Shown in pieces: positions 41,696-49,691 of a DNA stretch of 49,691 nucleotides (the stretch's first letter is position 1; each line of letters opens with the position of its first letter). Origin of the DNA: Sphingomonadaceae bacterium. Lineage in GTDB: Bacteria; Pseudomonadota; Alphaproteobacteria; Sphingomonadales; Sphingomonadaceae. A program made the translations under genes and the position numbers. The notes beneath the pieces were generated by a model. The model was not told the origin of the DNA, did no database searches, and worked only from the letters and a program-made list of their open reading frames with translations. The DNA lies in NCBI GenBank assembly GCA_016000085.1, contig JAECRT010000013.1:1-49691 (forward strand). Direction: 5' to 3'.

Positions 41696-44434
41696 TTACT
41701 GGCCGAAGGTACGCTGCCACCAGCCGCGACGGGGGGCGCCATTTTCGTCCACGCCATCCGCTTCGTTTTCGGCGGTCGCTGCCGTTTCCGCTTCGGCGAC
41801 GGGCGCCGCCTCGACCGGACCTTCGATCGCGACGATCCCCGTCGACACAGCGTCCGTCTCGACGGCGTCGCTTGCGACCACCTTCTTGCGACGGGTGCGC
41901 TTGGGCTTGACCGGCGCTTCCTCGGCGACGGCTTCCACCGGCGCTTCGAGCGCAGGTGCCGCTTCGACTTCCGCCGCGATGTCAGCCTTCTTGCGACGGG
42001 TGCGCTTGGGCTTGACCGGCGCTTCCTCGGCAGCGGCTTCCACCGGCGCTTCGGCCACTACCTCAACCGCGACCGGCGCTTCTGGCGCTGGTTCGGCTTC
42101 TACCTTTGCCTTGCGGGCGCGGGGACGACGACGGGTCTTGGGCGCTTCCTCAGCGGGGGCTTCCTCGACTGCCTCGATCACCGCTTCCACTTCGGTCACA
42201 GGTTCGTCAGTTGCTTCCGCCTCTGCGCCACCGATGGGCGCTTCGCCCTCACCTGCTTCACGACGGCGACGACCACCGCGACGACCGCGACGACCGCGAC
42301 GGCGCGCTGCGCCCTCTTCCTCGGTCTCGGTGGTTTCCGCGGTTACGCCATCCGCGTCCGCTTCGGCTTCAACCTCTTCGGCTTCGACGCCATCGGCATC
42401 ACCGGCTTCGGTTTCCGCGTCACCTTCGCCCTCGACGCGAGTCTCGTCGCGCTGACCGCCACGACGGCGACGACGGCGGCGACGACGACGGGTGCCGTCA
42501 CGATCCTCGCCCTGGTCACCCCGGTCGCTGCGCTGCTCGCGCTCGCCAGCCGTTTCCTCTTCGTCGGCTTCCGCCTCTTCTTCTACCTCTTCCTCTTCTT
42601 CCTCGATGATATCGAGGTCATCCTCTTCCTGCGGCAAGGGCGCATAGGACACGACCCGTTCCGGCCGGGGACCGCTGGCCTCGACCGACATGCGCGCGCC
42701 TTCGACTTCACCATCGGGCAGGACGGCGATGCTCACGCCATAGCGCTGCTCGATTTCGTCCAGTTCGCGACGCTTGTTGTTGAGGACGTAGAACGCCGCT
42801 TCCTGGCTGGCGCGCAGGGTGATGAGGCTGCCGCGACCGCGCGCCGCTTCCTCTTCCAACATGCGCAACGCGCTGAGGCCCGCCGACGAAGCGGTGCGAA
42901 CCAGGCCCGTGCCTTCGCAATGCGGGCACTGACGCGTGGACGCTTCCAGCACGCCGGTGCGCAGACGCTGGCGGCTCATTTCCATGAGGCCAAAGCCCGA
43001 AATCCGACCGACCTGGATGCGGGCGCGATCGTCCTTCAGCGCCTCCTTCATCGCCTTCTCGACCTTGCGGATGTTGGAGTTCACCTCCATGTCGATGAAG
43101 TCGATCACGACCAGGCCTGCCATGTCGCGCAGGCGCAACTGGCGTGCAATCTCGCGCGCGGCCTCCAGGTTGGTGGCCACGGCGGTCTGTTCGATGCCAT
43201 GTTCGCGGGTCGACCGGCCCGAGTTGATGTCGATCGACACCAGCGCCTCGGTCGGGTTGATGACCAGATAGCCGCCGGATTTCAGCTGCACTACCGGATT
43301 ATACATCGCGGCGAGCTGATCCTCGACGCCGGCGCGCTGGAATAGCGACACCGCATCGGCATATTGCTTAACCCGCCGCACATGGCTGGGCATCAGCAGC
43401 TTCATGAAATCGCGCGCGGCCCTGTAGCCATGCTCGCCCTCGACGATCACTTCCTCGATATCCTTGTTATAGATATCGCGGATCGCCCGCTTGATGAGGT
43501 CGCTGTCATTATGGATCAGCGCAGGCGCGGCGGAACCCATCGTCTTTTCGCGGATCTCGTCCCACAGACGGGCGAGATAGTCGAAGTCACGCTTGATCTC
43601 GACCTTGGTGCGCTGAAGCCCTGCGGTACGCACGATGCAACCCATCGACGACGGCAGCGCCATGTCGGCGATGATCGTCTTGAGACGCTTGCGATCCGCT
43701 GCATTGCTGATCTTGCGCGAAATACCACCGCCATGCGACGTGTTGGGCATCAGCACGCAATAGCGACCGGCCAGCGACAGATAGGTGGTCAGCGCAGCAC
43801 CCTTGTTGCCGCGTTCTTCCTTGACGACCTGCACCAACAGCACCTGACGGCGCTTGATGACGTCCTGAATCTTGTAGCGACGGCGCAGCGCCATGCGCTT
43901 GCGACGCAGTTCATCGGCGGCATCGTCGCCGCCGCGGCCCCGGCCACGACCGCCACGGTTGCCGCGATCCCGGTTGCCTTCGGCCTCACCATTGTCGGCC
44001 TGCGGCTCGCCTTCTTCGCCCGGCTCATCATCGTCATGATGATGATGGCTCGCCTCGACATATTCGACGCCGCCTTCGCCCGCGCCATGATCGTGGTCGT
44101 CATCGTCATCGTCGAAATCGGCGCGCAGGGCGGCCTCTTCTTCGGCATGAGCGCGTTCTTCACGCAGCAACGCCTCACGGTCTTCGCGCGGGATCTGGTA
44201 ATAATCGGGGTGAATTTCGCTGAAAGCAAGGAAGCCGTGGCGATTGCCGCCGTAATCGACGAACGCCGCCTGCAACGAGGGTTCAACCCGCGTCACCTTG
44301 GCCAGATAGATATTGCCCTTGAGCTGCTTGTGCTCCGAGGATTCGAAGTCGAATTCTTCGATCCGGTTACCCTTGACGACCGCGACACGGGTTTCTTCCC
44401 GGTGGCGCGCGTCGATCAGCATACGCATTGTCAT
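41696..44434 (-). CDS. rne: Ribonuclease E
   Basis: Main endoribonuclease of RNA decay and rRNA/tRNA processing. 912 residues. S1 RNA-binding domain from about residue 36, interrupted by an acidic and His-rich insertion of about 90 residues (DDDDDDHDHGAGEGG, SHHHHDDDE, then RG-rich). Catalytic Asp residues lie in SIDINSG and VVIDFIDME; the zinc-link is CPHC. The C-terminal 280 residues are disordered, alternating Arg-rich blocks (RRRRRRRRRRGG, RRRGRRGRRGGRRRR) with Ala/Glu stretches, the expected scaffold for degradosome partners and RNA. Two near-identical copies of EAPVKPKRTRRKK lie there. ATG at 44434. Confidence 0.96.
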   Translation of the reverse strand: MTMRMLIDARHREETRVAVVKGNRIEEFDFESSEHKQLKGNIYLAKVTRVEPSLQAAFVDYGGNRHGFLAFSEIHPDYYQIPREDREALLREERAHAEEEAALRADFDDDDDDHDHGAGEGGVEYVEASHHHHDDDEPGEEGEPQADNGEAEGNRDRGNRGGRGRGRGGDDAADELRRKRMALRRRYKIQDVIKRRQVLLVQVVKEERGNKGAALTTYLSLAGRYCVLMPNTSHGGGISRKISNAADRKRLKTIIADMALPSSMGCIVRTAGLQRTKVEIKRDFDYLARLWDEIREKTMGSAAPALIHNDSDLIKRAIRDIYNKDIEEVIVEGEHGYRAARDFMKLLMPSHVRRVKQYADAVSLFQRAGVEDQLAAMYNPVVQLKSGGYLVINPTEALVSIDINSGRSTREHGIEQTAVATNLEAAREIARQLRLRDMAGLVVIDFIDMEVNSNIRKVEKAMKEALKDDRARIQVGRISGFGLMEMSRQRLRTGVLEASTRQCPHCEGTGLVRTASSAGLSALRMLEEEAARGRGSLITLRASQEAAFYVLNNKRRELDEIEQRYGVSIAVLPDGEVEGARMSVEASGPRPERVVSYAPLPQEEDDLDIIEEEEEEVEEEAEADEEETAGEREQRSDRGDQGEDRDGTRRRRRRRRRRGGQRDETRVEGEGDAETEAGDADGVEAEEVEAEADADGVTAETTETEEEGAARRRGRRGRRGGRRRREAGEGEAPIGGAEAEATDEPVTEVEAVIEAVEEAPAEEAPKTRRRPRARKAKVEAEPAPEAPVAVEVVAEAPVEAAAEEAPVKPKRTRRKKADIAAEVEAAPALEAPVEAVAEEAPVKPKRTRRKKVVASDAVETDAVSTGIVAIEGPVEAAPVAEAETAATAENEADGVDENGAPRRGWWQRTFGQ
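41881..42053. repeat. 68-bp direct repeat inside rne
   Basis: Two copies, 41881-41948 and 41986-42053, with a 105-bp period and only a couple of mismatches. They encode the basic AEEAPVKPKRTRRKK unit in the C-terminal scaffold of RNase E. Likely a recent in-frame duplication. Confidence 0.8.
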
Positions 44435-44961
44435 TGATGTGTCTCCGGCGTTGGCAGCCCAATGCCCATGGGCGGGCCGCCACGCGATAGTGAAGGGACG
44501 GCCGCACGCGCGCCGGTAAGGGCGCCGATTGCGGCATCATCCAGGTTTGAAGGAAATTATATGCGTCTGCTGCGTCGGCAGGGCCGGACAAAGCGCCGGG
44601 CCGGACCATCCACGCCGCATCGCCCGTCACCGGGGCAAGCGTAGGATGGAAATCATGCCTCATGCAGCGTCAACCTGTTCATGGCATCCCATCGCGCGAC
44701 AGAAAGAGCGCGCGCCGATGCCCTATATTGGCCCCCAAAAGGCCGCCAGCTCGTGGACATACCTGTCGGGAATGTGAATGGGTAGCAGCCAAAGACCCAC
44801 GGAGCAACGGCTGCCTGAAATATTATGCCATCATCCAACGGGCCATCGACAACTATCGGCCACGATGGTGAAGATGAGATTAACCCTCTCATTTTACGGA
44901 GCCACAAGCAGGCAATGCTTAATCCGGTGTTCAGCGTGGGGACGCTGGACGGATTTGCGTA
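44435..44961. other. Longest intergenic region (rne / amidase)
   Basis: A 527-bp gap between divergent rne and the amidase gene. I see no convincing protein. It should hold the rne leader and promoter on the minus strand (a TATAAT at 44561-44556, about 120 bp before the ATG, without a clear -35) and the amidase promoter on the plus strand (AT-richer near 44870-44930). RNase E genes commonly have regulatory leaders; no defined structure was identified here. Confidence 0.5.
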
Positions 44962-46242
44962 ATGACATTTGGCTGGACGAGCGTCACTGCCGCGTTGCAC
45001 AAGCGACGCATGTTGCACAGCCTTGCCCTGGTGGGCATGATCCTGACTGCTACGCCGGGCGGCGCGGGCGGTATCGCCGCCGTCGACGTCGCGGACAATC
45101 GCGTGACGGTGCGTTTCGACGATCGGGTGGACGGCGCCTCCGCCTTCCTGCTGGACGGGCCACGCCGAATCGCGCTGGATATTAGCGGCGCGCAGGCAGG
45201 CCGCGGCAATGTCATCCCAGCCAACAATGCCATCGCCGCCATACGACAAGGACAATTGAGCGGCGACACCGCCCGCGTCGTGCTGGACCTGTCGACCCCG
45301 GCGACGCTGGACGACGCCCGAATCGCGCCCGACGGCAAATCGCTCAGCTTTTCCATTCAGGGCGTCAGCGACAGCCATTTCCGCGCCGCGATCGGCAAGG
45401 GCCGCACCCGCTTCGATGCGCCAGCAGACATGGCCGCACGCCCTCAAAAACGCCTCCATTCCATCACCGTGCCGATCCCGGCAGCGGCGCGCGGCGTCAC
45501 CCTGCCACCGGTAGAAGGCGCACATGACGGCGCGCGGCCGCTCGTGGTGATCGACGCGGGTCATGGCGGCCATGATCCGGGCGCGATCAACAAGGAACAT
45601 GGCAAGCGCGAGAAGGATGTGACGCTGGCCATCGCACAGGCGATCCGCGATCAGCTCGTCAAATCGGGCCGCGTCCGCGTGGCACTGACTCGCGACGATG
45701 ATCGCTTCCTCGTGTTGCAGGAACGCTATGGCATCGCCCGCAAACTGGGCGCGGACCTGTTCATCTCCATCCATGCCGACGCCGCCGAAAATGCCGACGC
45801 GCATGGCGCAACCGTCTACACCCTGTCGGAAACGGCGTCCGACCGCGAAGCGGCGCGGCTTGCGGCGCGCGAGAACAAGGCAGACATCATCAACGGCATG
45901 AACATGGGTGGCCAGTCTGGTGACGTGTCATCCATCCTCATCGACCTGACCCAGCGCGAATCGATGAACATCTCGGCGAATTTCGCGCGCCTGCTCCAGC
46001 GTGAAGCCGCCCCCTACGTGCCGTTCCGCAGCGCCTATCACCGCTTCGCCTCGCTCATGGTGCTCAAGGCGCCCGACACGCCATCGGTACTGTTCGAAAC
46101 CGGCTATATCAGTAACGCCGAAGATGCCGCCTTCCTCTCCTCCCGCCAGGGCCAGCAAAAGATCGCACAGGGCGTCGCCCGCGCGATCGAGGTGCATTTC
46201 GCGCGCAAACTGGCCATGCGGGGCGATACCAGCGGCGGGTGA
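44962..46242 (+). CDS. amiC: N-acetylmuramoyl-L-alanine amidase
   Basis: Exported zinc amidase that cuts the bond between muramic acid and the peptide, needed for septum cleavage. 426 residues. N-terminal signal (LHSLALVGMILTATPGGAGG), an AMIN domain at about 40-130, a linker, then Amidase_3 from about 190: VVIDAGHGGHDPGAINKEHG (zinc His and Glu region), FISIHADAAENADAHGATVY, and the C-terminal Glu in VLFETGYISN. ATG at 44962 has no strong ribosome binding site; ATG 45010 is an alternative that keeps the signal peptide. PBP1A follows 61 bp later. Confidence 0.95.
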   Translation: MTFGWTSVTAALHKRRMLHSLALVGMILTATPGGAGGIAAVDVADNRVTVRFDDRVDGASAFLLDGPRRIALDISGAQAGRGNVIPANNAIAAIRQGQLSGDTARVVLDLSTPATLDDARIAPDGKSLSFSIQGVSDSHFRAAIGKGRTRFDAPADMAARPQKRLHSITVPIPAAARGVTLPPVEGAHDGARPLVVIDAGHGGHDPGAINKEHGKREKDVTLAIAQAIRDQLVKSGRVRVALTRDDDRFLVLQERYGIARKLGADLFISIHADAAENADAHGATVYTLSETASDREAARLAARENKADIINGMNMGGQSGDVSSILIDLTQRESMNISANFARLLQREAAPYVPFRSAYHRFASLMVLKAPDTPSVLFETGYISNAEDAAFLSSRQGQQKIAQGVARAIEVHFARKLAMRGDTSGG

Positions 46243-46303
46243 TAGCGCGCTGCGTCGATCCATGCTGGCTTTGACGACATTTTGACCCTAGAGCCTCTTT
46301 CAT

Positions 46304-48841
46304 ATGGAAGAGGCCCGTTCCGAAAACGCATCATCGTCCACCACTTATCGCCTGCGCCGCGACGCCGGGGGCTTTCTCGCTCGCCTTGGTGGCCTGTGGC
46401 AGCGGCGCCTGTTCCGCTGGGGTGCGATCCTGCTGGGCGGCATACTCGTCGCATGGCTGCTGTTCTGGCTGATTTTTGCGCGGGGCCTGCCCGACGCCGC
46501 CACGCTGCTGGAATATGAACCGCCGCTGCCGACCATCGTGCGCGACATCAATGGCCAGCCCGTGCACAGCTATGCCCGCGAACGCCGGGTACAGCTGCAA
46601 TATAGCGACTATCCGCCACTCCTGATCCGCGCCTATCTGGCGGCGGAGGACAAGACATTCTTCGAACATCATGGCGTCGACATTCCCGGCTTTGCGGGCG
46701 CGGTCGTCGATTATGCGAGTAAATTGGGGTCGGGCCAGCGCGCGCGCGGCGGCTCCACCATCACGCAGCAGGTCGCCAAGAATCTGCTGATCGGCGACGA
46801 ATATTCCCCGACCCGCAAGGTGAAAGAGATGATTCTCGCCTATCGCATGGAAGGTGTGCTGTCCAAGCAGCAGATACTGGAACTCTATTTCAACCAGATT
46901 TTCCTGGGTCGTAACGCCTATGGTGTGCAAGCGGCGGCCCGCGCCTATTTCGACAAGGATGTGGCGGATCTGACGCTGCCCGAAATGGGCTACCTCGCCA
47001 TCCTGCCCAAGGGACCGGCCAATTATCGTCCCGAAAGCACGACCGGCCATGCCCGTGCGATCGACCGCCGCAACTGGGCGCTGGGGGAAATGTTCAGCAA
47101 TGGCTGGATCAACGCCGCCCAGCGCGACGCCGCTCAGGCCGCCCCGCTCGGGACCGTGGCCGCCCATAGCTCCAGCTTCGATGCGCGCGCCGGCGGCTAT
47201 TATATGGAAGAAGTGCGCCGTCGCCTGATCCAGATGTTCGGTGAAAAGGCGGACGATGGCCCCAACAGCGTCTATGCCGGCGGCCTTTGGGTGCGGAGCC
47301 CCTATGACGCCGTGGTACAGGACAGCACGGCCACCGCTCTGCGCAACGGGTTGCTGCGCTTCGACGCCGGGCGCGGCTGGTCGGGGCCGGTCGCCCATAT
47401 CAATATCGACAAGGGCTGGGAACGCGAGCTGGCGGCCAGCTATATTGACGTCGATTACGCCCAGTGGCGCGTCGCCGTCATCATCAGCCGCACCGCGTCA
47501 CAGGCGGAAATCGGCTTTGCCGACGGCAGCACCGGCGCACTGCCCGCTGCGATGGCGCAAATGCCCTATCGCAAGAGCGGCGGCCCCGCCTTTTCCGCGA
47601 TGAAGCCGGGCGACCTGATCGTCGTCGCGCGCAACGGCGCGGGCTGGGCTTTGCGCAACATTCCCGAAGTGTCGGGCGGCATGGTGGTCGAGGAAGTCCA
47701 TTCCGGCCGCATCCGTGCGATGCAGGGCGGCTTCGATTCGCGCCTGTCCTCCTATAATCGCGCGACCCAGGCGATGCGTCAGCCCGGATCGACCATCAAA
47801 CCGTTCGTCTATGCCGCCGCGCTGGACAGCGGCATGACACCAGCCTCGATCATCGTGGACGGACCGCTCTGCGTTTATCAGGGCGCGGGGCTGGGCCAGA
47901 AATGCTTCCGTAACTTTTCCGGCGGCAGCGCGGGACCGCAGACGATGCGCTGGGGCGTGGAACAATCGCGCAACCTGATGACCGTACGCGCCGCCAGCCA
48001 GACCGGCATGGATCGCGTCGTGCGCACCATCAAGGGAATGGGCATCGGCGACTATAAACCCTATCTCTCCTTCGCGCTGGGCGCGGGGGAAACGACAGTC
48101 GAACGCATGGTCAACGCCTATGCCGCGCTCGCCAATCAGGGACGGCAATTCCAGCCCAAGGTGATGGACTATGTGCAGGACCGGCGCGGTAAGGTGATCT
48201 GGCCGGAACGCTGGCGTGCCTGCGACGGGTGCAACATGGCGAACTGGGATGGCAAATCGATGCCCCGCTTCGGCATGGAGGGCAAACAGGTATTGAACCC
48301 GATGACCGCCTATCAGGTCGTCCACATCACCGAAGGCGTGGTCCAGCGCGGCACCGCGACGGTGCTGGCGGATCTTAAGCGCCCCTTGTTCGGCAAGACC
48401 GGCACCACCAACGGCCCGACCAACGTCTGGTTCGTGGGCGGATCGCCCGATCTGGTTGCGGGCGTCTATATCGGTTACGATCAGCCCCGCAGCCTGGGCG
48501 GCTGGGCACAGGGCGGCCGCATCGCCGCGCCGATCTGGAAAGCGGCGATGGCGCCCATATTGGAAACCATGCCCAAGACACCTTTCGTCGCTCCGGCAGG
48601 TATCCGCATGGTCGCGATCGACCGCCGATCGGGCAAGCGTGTCTATGGCGCATGGCCGGGCAATGAAGCGAAGGCGGCCGTGATCTGGGAAGCGTTCAAG
48701 CCCGAATCCGAACCACGCCGCACCATCCGCAAGGAAGAAGCGGAGGATCAGGCGAAGGCCGCAGCCGCCAAGGCCGCGACCCATGCCACGCGCCAGCGCA
48801 CCGACAGCGATTTCCTGCAGGATCAGGGCGGCATTTACTGA
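46304..48841 (+). CDS. mrcA: Penicillin-binding protein 1A
   Basis: Bifunctional class A PBP. 845 residues. Short cytoplasmic N-terminus, one helix (GAILLGGILVAWLLFWLIFA), GT51 glycosyltransferase domain (AAEDKTFFEHHGVDI, GGSTITQQVAKNLL, RKVKEMILAYRME, FNQIFLGRNAYG), an OB-like insert, then transpeptidase. Active-site Ser496 lies in RQPGSTIKPF, SRN in EQSRNLMTV, and Lys698 in LFGKTGTTNGPT. It polymerises and crosslinks peptidoglycan and is a beta-lactam target. ATG at 46304. The order rne-amidase-mrcA is common in alphaproteobacteria. Confidence 0.97.
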   Translation: MEEARSENASSSTTYRLRRDAGGFLARLGGLWQRRLFRWGAILLGGILVAWLLFWLIFARGLPDAATLLEYEPPLPTIVRDINGQPVHSYARERRVQLQYSDYPPLLIRAYLAAEDKTFFEHHGVDIPGFAGAVVDYASKLGSGQRARGGSTITQQVAKNLLIGDEYSPTRKVKEMILAYRMEGVLSKQQILELYFNQIFLGRNAYGVQAAARAYFDKDVADLTLPEMGYLAILPKGPANYRPESTTGHARAIDRRNWALGEMFSNGWINAAQRDAAQAAPLGTVAAHSSSFDARAGGYYMEEVRRRLIQMFGEKADDGPNSVYAGGLWVRSPYDAVVQDSTATALRNGLLRFDAGRGWSGPVAHINIDKGWERELAASYIDVDYAQWRVAVIISRTASQAEIGFADGSTGALPAAMAQMPYRKSGGPAFSAMKPGDLIVVARNGAGWALRNIPEVSGGMVVEEVHSGRIRAMQGGFDSRLSSYNRATQAMRQPGSTIKPFVYAAALDSGMTPASIIVDGPLCVYQGAGLGQKCFRNFSGGSAGPQTMRWGVEQSRNLMTVRAASQTGMDRVVRTIKGMGIGDYKPYLSFALGAGETTVERMVNAYAALANQGRQFQPKVMDYVQDRRGKVIWPERWRACDGCNMANWDGKSMPRFGMEGKQVLNPMTAYQVVHITEGVVQRGTATVLADLKRPLFGKTGTTNGPTNVWFVGGSPDLVAGVYIGYDQPRSLGGWAQGGRIAAPIWKAAMAPILETMPKTPFVAPAGIRMVAIDRRSGKRVYGAWPGNEAKAAVIWEAFKPESEPRRTIRKEEAEDQAKAAAAKAATHATRQRTDSDFLQDQGGIY

Positions 48842-48861
48842 TCAATAGGCAAGGAATAGCC

Positions 48862-49164
48862 ATGGCAGACGACGACTATATTTATGACGAAGCGACCGGC
48901 GAATGGATCAGCGCCGCCGATGCGGCGGCCGGGGTAACCGCTGGCGATGCCGTCGAAGTGCGCGATTCGGTCGGCAATCTGCTGGCCGATGGCGATCAGG
49001 TGACGCTGATAAAAGATCTAACCGTCAAGGGCGCGGGCCAGACGCTCAAGCGCGGCACCGTCATCAAGTCGATCCGCCTGACCGGCGACGCGCAGGAAAT
49101 CGACTGCAAATATGACGGCATCAAGGGACTGGTGTTGCGCGCCGAGTTCGTGCGGAAACGATAA
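48862..49164 (+). CDS. PhnA/YjdM-like protein
   Basis: A 100-residue soluble protein matching the C-terminal domain of PhnA/YjdM: SVGNLLADGDQVTLIKDLTV, KGAGQTLKRGTVIKSIRL, EIDCKYDGIKGLVLRAEFVR. The N-terminal zinc ribbon with CxxC pairs found in E. coli YjdM is missing; the N-terminus is the acidic DDDYIYDEATGEW. The family name (alkylphosphonate utilisation) is historical and function is uncertain. ATG with AAGGAA upstream, 20 bp after mrcA. Convergent with the next gene, 4 bp apart. Confidence 0.88.
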   Translation: MADDDYIYDEATGEWISAADAAAGVTAGDAVEVRDSVGNLLADGDQVTLIKDLTVKGAGQTLKRGTVIKSIRLTGDAQEIDCKYDGIKGLVLRAEFVRKR

Positions 49165-49168
49165 TTCC

Positions 49169-49691
49169 TTAAAACAGGCTATATTGGGCGCTGCCCTTGA
49201 GCGGCCAGGTGGCCAATATATCATGCCGGGTGCGGCCGACATGGCTACACAGCAGCACAAACTGGTCGACATGCCAGTGAAACCCATCAACCGGCCGCTG
49301 CTCAGGCGAGGAATCGCGATAGAATAGGGTCTGGTGCGGACTGAACGTCCATTGCGGGCGCAACGCCACGCCTGCCCCTTTCATCCCGTCGAGAATATTC
49401 TGCTGGAGCGCGGTCATCAGCGGAACCACTCGTGACGGGCGCAACGCCGCGGATCGCCCGCCGACGCTCAGCCGGTCGAGCGTCAGGTCGAACGGCTCGG
49501 CCATCACTCTGGTTCCTGCGCGGATCAGCGCCTTCACGATGGCATAGGGATAATCGTCATAATCCGCCGTGATCGCCAGCGTCACATGCTGATGCTCGAT
49601 CGCGATGCGTTGCGCGTTCCCTGCCAGCGTCGCAGCGAAATGATCGGTCTGGCGCGCGACTACAGGGTCAGGTTTCAGCGCATAGAAAAGG
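49169..49691 (-). CDS. 2'-5' RNA ligase family phosphoesterase (5' partial)
   Basis: Frame open through the right edge, so the start is missing. Visible part begins LFYALKPDPVVARQTDHFAA, typical of LigT/ThpR near its N-terminus. Both catalytic HxT motifs are present: HQHVTLAI and SPHQTLFY. The family hydrolyses cyclic phosphodiesters or ligates RNA halves; the true substrate in bacteria is often unclear. C-terminal RHDILATWPLKG is also family-like. Convergent with the PhnA-like gene. Confidence 0.88.
   Translation of the reverse strand, partial: LFYALKPDPVVARQTDHFAATLAGNAQRIAIEHQHVTLAITADYDDYPYAIVKALIRAGTRVMAEPFDLTLDRLSVGGRSAALRPSRVVPLMTALQQNILDGMKGAGVALRPQWTFSPHQTLFYRDSSPEQRPVDGFHWHVDQFVLLCSHVGRTRHDILATWPLKGSAQYSLF

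Noticed and set aside
41561-43345. Plus-strand frame rich in Phe, Gly, Thr antisense to rne
   Set aside because: Its repetitive composition is the reverse complement of the Glu/Ala/Arg scaffold of RNase E.
44662-44871. 69-codon frame in the rne/amidase gap
   Set aside because: No ribosome binding site, composition unlike neighbours' proteins, no recognisable motif.
1-49691. tRNA, rRNA, CRISPR array, insertion sequence or prophage
   Set aside because: No T-arm/acceptor pairs in intergenic spaces, no regularly spaced repeats, and no transposase, integrase or phage structural gene was seen on either strand.

Overview
The window is a gene-dense, GC-rich stretch of bacterial chromosome that looks like a sphingomonad (Alphaproteobacteria, Sphingomonadales; Sphingobium/Sphingomonas-like). 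Reasons: the protein sequences, a FixI-CcoS cbb3-oxidase maturation pair, a DUF4169 protein, a two-gene ergothioneine operon, an RNase E with an acidic/His-rich insertion in its S1 domain, and the order rne / amidase / PBP1A. This assignment comes from recognition of families, not from a database search. I see no rRNA, tRNA, CRISPR array, insertion sequence, prophage or integron. Intergenic spaces are short; only one exceeds 300 bp (44435-44961).

Layout. 1-1359: end of a cbb3 oxidase maturation operon (fixI, ccoS). 1360-10205, minus strand: argG, an exported five-EF-hand protein, an OmpR-type regulator with its histidine kinase, cysS, and an exported TPR-CHAT protein. 10361-12800: a low-complexity membrane protein, DUF4169, and a lone LacI regulator. 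12914-16670: phosphate transporter, CorA-type metal transporter and polyphosphate kinase 2, a plausible phosphate/Mg/polyphosphate neighbourhood. 16792-20181: DUF2188, murA, a Crp/Fnr regulator, an HNH nuclease coupled to a small exported CxxCH protein. 20276-25325, plus strand: gluQ, a HIG1-like protein, cobalamin adenosyltransferase, a diguanylate cyclase, and egtB-egtD for ergothioneine. 25355-31506: nucleoside transporter, a small basic protein, typA, an exported S10 carboxypeptidase and a DUF899 protein. 31639-33775: telA, xpaC-like gene and a tiny membrane protein. 33780-36770, minus strand: engB, prfB, a lipoprotein methyltransferase and a PilZ protein. 36807-39283, minus strand: the classic rpmH-rnpA-yidD-yidC block. 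39416-41536: bepA-like protease with a DsbA-like oxidoreductase. 41696-44434: rne. 44962-49164, plus strand: N-acetylmuramoyl-L-alanine amidase, PBP1A and a PhnA-like protein. The right edge holds a partial 2'-5' RNA ligase-type phosphoesterase.

Most of the content is housekeeping. I found no convincing new defence or mobile system. The signals most worth a second look are: an intrinsic-terminator hairpin in the rpmH leader; a perfect hairpin that buries the engB ribosome binding site just after yidC; the EF-hand/two-component neighbourhood; the exported TPR-CHAT protein; the HNH-CxxCH pair; a cluster of TGAAC elements upstream of an unknown membrane protein; and a possible ACG start for the CorA-type gene.
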